This document shows positions 58,370 to 64,000 of a stretch of DNA of 64,000 nucleotides, one piece after another. Under the pieces are notes generated by a model. That model had not been told where the DNA came from, made no database searches, and worked only from the letters and a program-made list of their open reading frames with translations. The translations under genes were made by a program, and so were the position numbers. The stretch's first letter is position 1, and each line of letters opens with the position of its first letter. This stretch comes from Thiemannella venezuelensis. Lineage in GTDB: Bacteria > Actinomycetota > Actinomycetes > Streptosporangiales > Streptosporangiaceae. The DNA lies in contig NZ_JACHJJ010000032.1 in the NCBI RefSeq assembly GCF_014203605.1, positions 1-64,000 of the forward strand. The letters are read 5' to 3'.

Positions 58370-58421
58370 AAATGAAAGATGGCTTTCTCTGGGGCTGCTG
58401 ATCCGCTAGTGTCCAAACAAG

Positions 58422-58456
58422 TTCCGTTAGATCGATATAAGTTCCAATTATTGGAA
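58422..58456. promoter_or_regulatory. IclR operator block 2 and palindrome
   Basis: TTCCGTTAGA at 58422 and TTCCAA at 58442 repeat block 1 with the same 20-base spacing. The second half also forms the perfect palindrome TTCCAATTATTGGAA (58442-58456), which covers the only purine-rich ribosome site (GGAAG) of the dehydratase gene. A bound regulator would block both promoter and leader. Confidence 0.55.
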
Positions 58457-58460
58457 GATT

Positions 58461-60170
58461 ATGAGTCGTAGTAGCCAGTGGTATTCCGGCACCGATCGCA
58501 ACGCCTACATTCACCGCGCATGGATGCGGCGCGGACTGCCCGCCGACGCCTTCGACGGCCGACCGCACATCGCCATCGCCAACACCGCCTCCGACCTCAC
58601 CCCGTGCAACATGCACCTGGACGAGGTCGCCGAGCACGTCAAGCGCGGCGTGTGGGAAGCGGGCGGCATACCCCTGAACCTGCCGGTCGTCTCGCTCGGC
58701 GAGACGCAGGTCAGGCCCACCGCCATGCTCTGGCGCAACATGGCGGCGATGGCCACCGAGGAGATGCTGCGAGCCAATCCCATCGACGGCGTGGTACTGC
58801 TCGGCGGCTGCGACAAGACCATCCCAGCACTGCTGATGGCCGCCGCGTCGGTGGACCTGCCCGCGGTGGTCGTGCCCGGCGGTCCCATGCTCACCGGGCA
58901 TTTTCGCGGAGCTGCGCTGGGCTGCGGCACCGACGTGTGGAAGCTCAGCGAGGAGGTCCGCGCCGGAAACCTGACCCAGGCGGAGTTCCTGCGCTCCGAA
59001 TCGTCCATGATCCGCAGCAAGGGTCACTGCAACACGATGGGCACCGCCTCCACCATGGGCCTGCTGGCCGAAGTGCTCGGGATGACGCTGCCAGGCCTAG
59101 CCGGCACCCCCGCACCCGACAGCCGTCTGCTGGAAGGCGCGCACGCCACAGGCGCCCTCGCCGTCGAGATGGTCGCGGTCGGCCGCCGTCCGAGCACCGT
59201 CTTGACCCGCGGCTCGTTCCTCAACGCCATTGTTGCCCTGGCCGCGCTCGGCGGCTCCACCAACGCCGTCATCCACCTGCTTGCCATCGCCGGGCGCCTC
59301 GGCGTCGACCTCAGCCAGGACGACTTCGACCACACCGGCTCCGGGGTCCCCCTGCTGGTCGACCTGCAGCCGGCTGGCCGCCACCTGATGGAGGACCTGT
59401 ACCGGGCGGGTGGCTTGCATGCCGTGCTGAACGAGGTTCGCGACCTGCTCGACCCGGCCGCGATCACCGTCACCGGCCGGCCCCTGGTCGAGGCCCTCGG
59501 CGACGCCAAGACCTACGACCGCGAGGTGATCCGCTCCCGTCGGCAGCCGCTCCAGGAGGATGCCGGGATCGCGGTCCTGTACGGCAACCTGGCCCCGGAC
59601 GGCGCTGTCATCAAGCCCGCCGCCGCCTCACCCCACCTGCTCCAGCACCGTGGCCCCGCCGTCGTGTTTGACTCCATCGAGGACCTGCACGCCCGCATCG
59701 ACGATCCCGATCTGGAGGTCATCGCCGACTCGGTGCTCATCCTGCGCGGGTGCGGCCCCAGGGGCTACCCCGGCATGCCCGAGGTGTCCAACATGCCGCT
59801 GCCAGCCAAGCTGCTGGCCCAGGGAGTGCGCGATATGGTCCGCATCTGCGACGGCCGGATGAGCGGTACCGCGTACGGAAGCGTCGTGTTGCACGTCGCC
59901 CCCGAGGCCGCCGCGGGCGGCCCTCTTGGCAAGGTCCGTACCGGCGACATGATCATCCTCGATGTCCCCAACCGGCGGCTGGACATCGAGGTCTCGGCCG
60001 CCGAACTGGCCGCCCGTGACCTCTCCCACGCCGCCGCCACGGCGTTCGCCCGCCCGGACCGCGGCTGGCAGCGTCTCTACGTCGAAACCGTCCAGCAGGC
60101 CAACACCGGCGCCGATCTCGACTTTCTCATCGGCTCCAGCGGCCACCATGTATTCCGCGAATCCCACTGA
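58461..60170 (+). CDS. IlvD/Edd-family sugar acid dehydratase
   Basis: A 569-residue dehydratase with the three Fe-S cysteines at Cys49 ('DLTPCNMHL'), Cys117 ('GGCDKTIPALL') and Cys190 ('KGHCNTMGTAST'), and the late 'DGRMSGTAYGSVVLHVAPEAAAGG' signature. IlvD/Edd enzymes make 2-keto-3-deoxy acids from sugar acids or dihydroxyacids. The neighbours argue for a pentonate or 6-deoxyhexonate dehydratase, not valine synthesis. The ATG at 58461 is only four bases past GGAAG, and the leader is probably very short. Confidence 0.86.
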   Translation: MSRSSQWYSGTDRNAYIHRAWMRRGLPADAFDGRPHIAIANTASDLTPCNMHLDEVAEHVKRGVWEAGGIPLNLPVVSLGETQVRPTAMLWRNMAAMATEEMLRANPIDGVVLLGGCDKTIPALLMAAASVDLPAVVVPGGPMLTGHFRGAALGCGTDVWKLSEEVRAGNLTQAEFLRSESSMIRSKGHCNTMGTASTMGLLAEVLGMTLPGLAGTPAPDSRLLEGAHATGALAVEMVAVGRRPSTVLTRGSFLNAIVALAALGGSTNAVIHLLAIAGRLGVDLSQDDFDHTGSGVPLLVDLQPAGRHLMEDLYRAGGLHAVLNEVRDLLDPAAITVTGRPLVEALGDAKTYDREVIRSRRQPLQEDAGIAVLYGNLAPDGAVIKPAAASPHLLQHRGPAVVFDSIEDLHARIDDPDLEVIADSVLILRGCGPRGYPGMPEVSNMPLPAKLLAQGVRDMVRICDGRMSGTAYGSVVLHVAPEAAAGGPLGKVRTGDMIILDVPNRRLDIEVSAAELAARDLSHAAATAFARPDRGWQRLYVETVQQANTGADLDFLIGSSGHHVFRESH

Positions 60171-60179
60171 AAGGACCTC

Positions 60180-60863
60180 ATGACCTCCTTGCGCACCGCC
60201 ATCATCACCGGCGGCGTCAGCGGCTTGGGCAAGGCCACCGCCATCCGCTTGGAAGCCGACGGCGTCAAGGTCATCACCCTCGACGTCGCCGACGGAGCCG
60301 ACCTTGTCGTCGACGTCACTGACGCCGACGCCGTGCAGGCCGCCGCCACCGACGTCGGCCCCGTCGACATCCTGATCAACTCCGCCGGCATCGTCGGTCC
60401 CACCAGCCCGTTGTGGGAGACCCCTCACGACGGCTGGCGGCGTACCTTCGAGGTCAACGTGCATGGGACCTTCCACACCTGCCGCGCCTTCGTCCCCGGC
60501 ATGCGCGAGCGCGGCTGGGGCCGCATCGTCAACATCGCCAGCATGGCCGGCAAGGACGGCAATCCGAACATGGCGCCGTACTCGGCCTCCAAGGCCGCGG
60601 TCATCGCGCTCACCAAGTCCCTGGGTAAGGAACTGGCCACCAGTGGCGTACTGGCCAATGCCATCACCCCTGCCGTGATCGAGACCCCGATGAACGCCGA
60701 CACTGGCCCCGAGGCCCTGGCCCACATCACCAGCCTCATCCCCATGCGCCGCGTCGGGCGGCCCGACGAGGTCGCCGAACTCATCGCCTGGCTCACTTCC
60801 GACAAGGTCAGCTTCTCCACCGGTGCCGTCTACGACATCAGTGGCGGCCGCGCCACGTACTGA
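60180..60863 (+). CDS. SDR-family oxidoreductase
   Basis: A 227-residue short-chain dehydrogenase, shorter than the usual 250. It has 'ITGGVSGLG' (cofactor loop), 'NSAG', and catalytic Ser121, Tyr134 and Lys138 ('YSASK'). 'LDVADGADLVVDV' after strand 2 favours NAD. In the pathway it would oxidise a 2-keto-3-deoxy sugar acid to the 2,4-diketo form before FAH-type cleavage. The gene follows the dehydratase by nine bases. Confidence 0.84.
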   Translation: MTSLRTAIITGGVSGLGKATAIRLEADGVKVITLDVADGADLVVDVTDADAVQAAATDVGPVDILINSAGIVGPTSPLWETPHDGWRRTFEVNVHGTFHTCRAFVPGMRERGWGRIVNIASMAGKDGNPNMAPYSASKAAVIALTKSLGKELATSGVLANAITPAVIETPMNADTGPEALAHITSLIPMRRVGRPDEVAELIAWLTSDKVSFSTGAVYDISGGRATY

Positions 60864-61161
60864 AGCCCCGCTTTCCGCAGGCGGTGTGGCAACTCGAATC
60901 GTAGAGGCCTCTGCTTGAATGATCTTGCGCTGTTGAGGTGGTGCTGGTGCGGCGTCTGCCTCACCAGGCGTTGATCACCTGCCCGACCAGGTGCGGCGAG
61001 ATTCCTCGGCTGCGAGATCACGGTCCAGTACCACGACCGTAAGACCCCATCGATGGCCGGGGAGGGGCCGAACGCCGAGTGATGCAGGAAACGGGATTCC
61101 GCCGCACGAGGATCCCTGGTGGTCGGCCCCGCCCTTGCTCAGAGACGGCCAGGGCTGAGGC
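60864..61161. other. Gene-free gap between convergent genes
   Basis: 298 bases without a convincing gene. A small stem, CTGGTG / CACCAG (60944-60949 with 60962-60967), may help termination. Codon usage in the possible frames is irregular; a decayed gene cannot be excluded. Confidence 0.4.
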
Positions 61162-62136
61162 TCACCATCGGTGACGGGCATTCTCCACCCAGCCGGTGAG
61201 CCCGTCGAGGTCGATCCAGGAGCCGTCGTCGGCTCGGGCGCGGCCGGTAAAGTGACCGAAGCACTGGTGGATCTTGCTGGCGACGACCAGCAGGTTGTTC
61301 TTGGCGGTCTTCTCATGGAAGGGGTGGAACTCCACCTCGACACGCGGCCCGGTAATGCGCCAGGGGCGCTTCCAGTCGGAGCGATCGTAGTGCCATTCCA
61401 GCTCGTCGCTGATCTTGTGCAGGCGGCCGTCGAGAAACAGAGCGTTCTCGGTAGAGCCGGTGCCGTCGGTCCACTTGCCGCCGAGCTGGATGGCGCGGCC
61501 CGGCGCGCAGCCGGCCGCCCAATTCCAGACGACCGAGTACGGCCATTTGCCGCGGCCGTGGTCGAGCACGGCGAATGCGGAGTCGATCGGGTGTGTCTGT
61601 GACCCGACCCTGAGCGTGCCTTGAGCGGGTCGGCCGAGGTCCTTGACCGTGTACTGGAACCGGTGAGCGCCCCAAGGTACCACCACGCCCAGCGATTCGT
61701 GGCTGACAGGCAGGCTCACCTCCACCTCCAGCTCGATGGTGGCGGAGACCGCGCGGATCGTGGTCCCGCCCGCGTGAGCGGCCAAGTCGATGCGGAGCCC
61801 GCCACCCTCCACCGACGCCGTTCCCGTGCCGCTGCGGTCGGGCATGACCGCCCTCCGGGCCAGCGGCACCACCACGTCCTTGGCGCTCTCTTGGCCCGTG
61901 TCGCGGTTCAACACGTACAGGCCGTGCAGCCCGGCGTAGTCGAGTGAGGCGGCCACCAGTCCGATGATGTGGGTGGGGGTGACGATGCCCCAGTACTCCC
62001 ACCGCTTGGCGCGCCCCCAGCCGCGCAGGTTGGACCGGTGCAGCGGGCGCCGGCTCCAGCCGACCGCCGCGGGGTTGAGCCGGCCGCCCGGCAGGCACAG
62101 GTCGACGGGTTCGGTGATCTCGCGCTCGTAGGTCAT
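61162..62136 (-). CDS. DUF2804 family protein
   Basis: A 324-residue DUF2804 protein ('GWSRRPLHRSNLRGWGRAKRWEYWGIVTPTHIIGL', 'DRTGQES'-like 'LNRDTGQESAKDVVVPLARRAVMPD', 'VWNWAAGCAPGRAIQLGGKWTDGTGSTENALFLDGRLHKI'). It is cytoplasmic by sequence. The function is unknown, although the shape of the conserved core recalls lipocalin-like or glycan-handling beta proteins. Its ATG overlaps the GH2 stop (ATGA), which suggests a joint role. Confidence 0.78.
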   Translation of the reverse strand: MTYEREITEPVDLCLPGGRLNPAAVGWSRRPLHRSNLRGWGRAKRWEYWGIVTPTHIIGLVAASLDYAGLHGLYVLNRDTGQESAKDVVVPLARRAVMPDRSGTGTASVEGGGLRIDLAAHAGGTTIRAVSATIELEVEVSLPVSHESLGVVVPWGAHRFQYTVKDLGRPAQGTLRVGSQTHPIDSAFAVLDHGRGKWPYSVVWNWAAGCAPGRAIQLGGKWTDGTGSTENALFLDGRLHKISDELEWHYDRSDWKRPWRITGPRVEVEFHPFHEKTAKNNLLVVASKIHQCFGHFTGRARADDGSWIDLDGLTGWVENARHRW

Positions 62137-63839
62137 GCCAGCCTCAGCTTCTCGTTGATCGAGCGGATCAGGTCCGCGTCCAGTTTGAGCACCTCGCGGT
62201 CGTAGGTGAGCAGCCCGTTCAGTTCGTCCTCGACGTCGCTGAGCTGGGTGTAGACGGTGGCGCTCAGCCCGCGGGCGATCGCCGGGACGATCTCGCGCAG
62301 ATGCAGCCGGGCGAAGGCGGCGCCGAGCCGTGTGGCATCGTCGAAACGCCGGTACCCGAACCGCCCGGAACCCCAGACGTGCCCGTGGACAGGAAGGCTG
62401 TAGCCGCCGTACTCGGTCAGCGCCAGCACGCGCCCGTCGGGCCGGGGCGGGCGGAAGCGCCGGAAGTAGACATGCAGGCTGCGCAGGTCGCCCGCGCCCT
62501 GGTCGTGCCAGCCGCTGGCGTGGTCGATCGACCGGGTGGGATCCAACGAGGCCAGTTCACCGGCGATGCGTGCGGCGTCGAACTGCCCCCACCCCTCGTT
62601 GAAGGGCACCCAGACCGCCAGACTCACCACGTTGCGCAGGTGCTCGACGGTCTGACGCAGTTCCGTCTCAAAACGCTCCCGCCCGGCCCTGTCGCCTCGG
62701 CCGAACACGCGGTGCCGCCGGTCGTCCAGCCACAGCGGGGTGAGCACGGGAGCGGTGATGACCAGGGGCCGGTACGGCTCGCCGCCATTGACCAGATCCT
62801 GCCAGACGAGCATGCCGAGCCGGTCGCAGTGGTGGTACCAGCGCAGCGGCTCGAGCTTGATGTGCTTGCGCAGCATGGTGAAGCCGAGCCGCTTCATGGT
62901 GGCGATGTCGTGGATCATCGCCTCGTCGGACGGGGGTGTGTAGAGGCCGTCCGGCCAGTAGCCCTGGTCCAGGATCCCGGCGTGGAAGTAGGGTCGGCCG
63001 TTCAGCAGCAGCCTGGGCACGCCGTCCGGGCCGGGGCCCACCCCGAAGGAGCGCATCCCGAAGTATCCGGCGACGCGATCCTCGCCGAGCGAGACCGCTA
63101 CGTCGTAGAGGAACGGATCCTCCGGGCTCCACGGCCGTACCTCGGACATCGGCACGCGGACAGCCGTGCCGACCTCCGCGGCCGCGGAGGTGACGGCGAC
63201 GCCGTCGGCGAAGATCTCGACCTGGGCCGTGCCCGCCGAGGCGTGTACCGTTACCTCGACGGCCGATCCGGCCAGGTCGGGGATGAGCGTCAGCCGCTCC
63301 ACGTGCACGGCGGGCACGGACTCGGCCCACACCGTCTGCCAGATGCCGGACTGGGCGGTGTACCAGATGCCGCCCCGTTCCAGCTTCTGCTTGCCGCGCG
63401 ACCCGCTGCCCGTATCATCACGCACCGCCACGACCAGCATGCCTTCGGGAATGTCGGTGATGTCGCAGGTGAAGGGCAGATATCCGCCCTCGTGCGCCCC
63501 CACCTGGACTCCGGACAGGAAGACCCTGCACTCCTGGTCCACCGCGCCGAAGTGCAGCAGCACCCGCCCACCCGGTACGGCGAAGCCGTCCGGGAGCCGC
63601 AGCGGGCGCCGGTACCAGAGGGTCTGGCCCGGCTGGAGCTGCCGCCCGACGCCGGACAGCGGCGCCTCCGGTGAGAACGGGACGATGATCTCGCCCTCGT
63701 AGACCTCCGGCTCGCGATCGCCGAATGCGTACTCCCAGCGGCCGTTGAGGTTGAGATAGCTGTCGCGGACCAGCTGCGGCCGCGGGTACTCGGGCAGAAC
63801 CGCATCGGGATCGAGGTCCCGTCCCCACGAGGTCAGCAC
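62133..63839 (-). CDS. GH2-family glycoside hydrolase
   Basis: A 568-residue glycosidase of family 2 with sugar-binding domain ('SYLNLNGRWEYAFGDREPE', 'LHFGAVDQECRVFLSGVQVG'), an immunoglobulin-like middle and a TIM barrel. The acid/base Glu415 is in 'VPFNEGWGQFD' and the nucleophile Glu476 in 'LALTEYGGYS'. It lacks a signal peptide and the long C-terminal domains of LacZ, so it acts inside the cell on short oligosaccharides. The GTG at 63839 is supported by AGGAGG eight bases before it and overlaps the upstream stop by seven bases. Confidence 0.86.
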   Translation of the reverse strand: MLTSWGRDLDPDAVLPEYPRPQLVRDSYLNLNGRWEYAFGDREPEVYEGEIIVPFSPEAPLSGVGRQLQPGQTLWYRRPLRLPDGFAVPGGRVLLHFGAVDQECRVFLSGVQVGAHEGGYLPFTCDITDIPEGMLVVAVRDDTGSGSRGKQKLERGGIWYTAQSGIWQTVWAESVPAVHVERLTLIPDLAGSAVEVTVHASAGTAQVEIFADGVAVTSAAAEVGTAVRVPMSEVRPWSPEDPFLYDVAVSLGEDRVAGYFGMRSFGVGPGPDGVPRLLLNGRPYFHAGILDQGYWPDGLYTPPSDEAMIHDIATMKRLGFTMLRKHIKLEPLRWYHHCDRLGMLVWQDLVNGGEPYRPLVITAPVLTPLWLDDRRHRVFGRGDRAGRERFETELRQTVEHLRNVVSLAVWVPFNEGWGQFDAARIAGELASLDPTRSIDHASGWHDQGAGDLRSLHVYFRRFRPPRPDGRVLALTEYGGYSLPVHGHVWGSGRFGYRRFDDATRLGAAFARLHLREIVPAIARGLSATVYTQLSDVEDELNGLLTYDREVLKLDADLIRSINEKLRLA

Positions 63840-64000
63840 CGGATCAGCCTCCTCAGGTCGCTGAGCGCGTCGAACGGCAGGGGCCTGGGCAGGCCATGGC
63901 TCATGAGGACCGCGCCGTGATGGAGCACGCCGGTGTCCTCGTCCCGGTAGACACCGTCAGGGTCCAGGCCGCGTAGCCGAACTGGCGCGTCGCGGCCCAC
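63833..64000 (-). CDS. Alpha-galactosidase (GH36) C-terminus, partial
   Basis: The minus-strand frame open from the window end gives 55 residues ending 'PLPFDALSDLRRLIRC'. The pattern 'VRLRGLDPDGVYR' followed by 'VLHHGAVLMSHGLPRPL' is the C-terminal beta-domain of GH36 alpha-galactosidases ('LRGLDPxAxYR...SGxxLMxxGL'). The stop is at 63833-63835. The catalytic domain lies outside the window. Confidence 0.6.
   Translation of the reverse strand: MGRDAPVRLRGLDPDGVYRDEDTGVLHHGAVLMSHGLPRPLPFDALSDLRRLIRC

Noticed and set aside
1-64000. CRISPR arrays, tRNA/rRNA genes, prophage or integrative element ends
   Set aside because: No regular short repeats with spacers, no cloverleaf-like sequences and no integrase with attachment repeats were seen by eye. 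Only two dead transposase fragments mark mobility.

Overview
The window is high-GC DNA (clearly above 65% G+C by eye, strong GC3 bias) from a filamentous actinomycete. Supporting signs are GTG and TTG starts, chains of ATGA/GTGA overlaps, two TTA leucine codons confined to one operon, a partial conservon (NIT-type sensor kinase plus DUF742), Tat signals and GNRA-capped GC-rich terminators. A Streptosporangiaceae-like genome would fit, but genus cannot be read from the sequence. No rRNA, tRNA, CRISPR array, phage or intact IS element is visible. The window looks like a dense chromosomal catabolic island, with two transposase remnants (3-284 and 51603-51988).

Region 1 (278-3121, minus): a Tat-exported lactonase-type beta-propeller coupled to a DrrA/DrrB-type ABC exporter. 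Region 2 (3627-15733, plus): a 13-gene, almost gapless operon. It starts with the ATPase of an SsuABC/NMT1-type importer and ends with its binding protein and permease. Between them lie a CoxG-like SRPBCC protein, an HpcH/HpaI aldolase, a LigJ-type 4-oxalomesaconate hydratase, a ThDP enzyme, three divergent paralogues of the 4,5-dihydroxyphthalate decarboxylase/PBP2 fold, a DUF3500 protein, a LigI-like amidohydrolase and an FCD-type GntR regulator. This is the best candidate for an undescribed pathway: import and breakdown of a polycarboxylated aromatic or pyrone-like compound. Region 3 (15896-20326): a PD40 beta-propeller, a DoxX protein and an orphan chemoreceptor.

Region 4 (20515-32311): a cupin, a CMD protein, an RbsA/C/B-type importer and a LysR regulator, then an operon with a two-domain extradiol dioxygenase, aldehyde dehydrogenase, FAH hydrolase, VOC protein, alpha/beta hydrolase, GlcG/HbpS protein and a MetE-like protein with an altered zinc site. 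This resembles aromatic meta-cleavage. Region 5 (32423-39593, minus): a dipeptide-type ABC importer with an unusual fused permease-ATPase, plus an oxidoreductase and an ABM protein. Region 6 (39783-47196): ALDH, LhgO-like oxidase, amidohydrolase, ThDP enzyme, Ldh2-family dehydrogenase and a siderophore-interacting-type flavoreductase. Region 7 (47545-51988): an orphan sugar-type binding protein, a NIT-type sensor kinase and a DUF742 protein (an incomplete conservon), followed by an IS remnant.

Region 8 (52035-60863): an IclR-controlled divergent cluster for non-phosphorylative sugar oxidation (Zn dehydrogenase, SMP-30 lactonase, IlvD/Edd dehydratase, SDR, FAH hydrolase, and an FAD/Fe-S D-2-hydroxyacid dehydrogenase for a lactate or glycolate end product). 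Region 9 (61162-64000, minus): DUF2804, a GH2 glycosidase and the C-terminus of a probable GH36 alpha-galactosidase. One interrupted palindrome, GCGCAAC-N5-GTTGCGC, recurs upstream of operons in regions 1/2, 4 and 6 (weaker copies before regions 4 and 5), suggesting shared control of otherwise separate catabolic operons.
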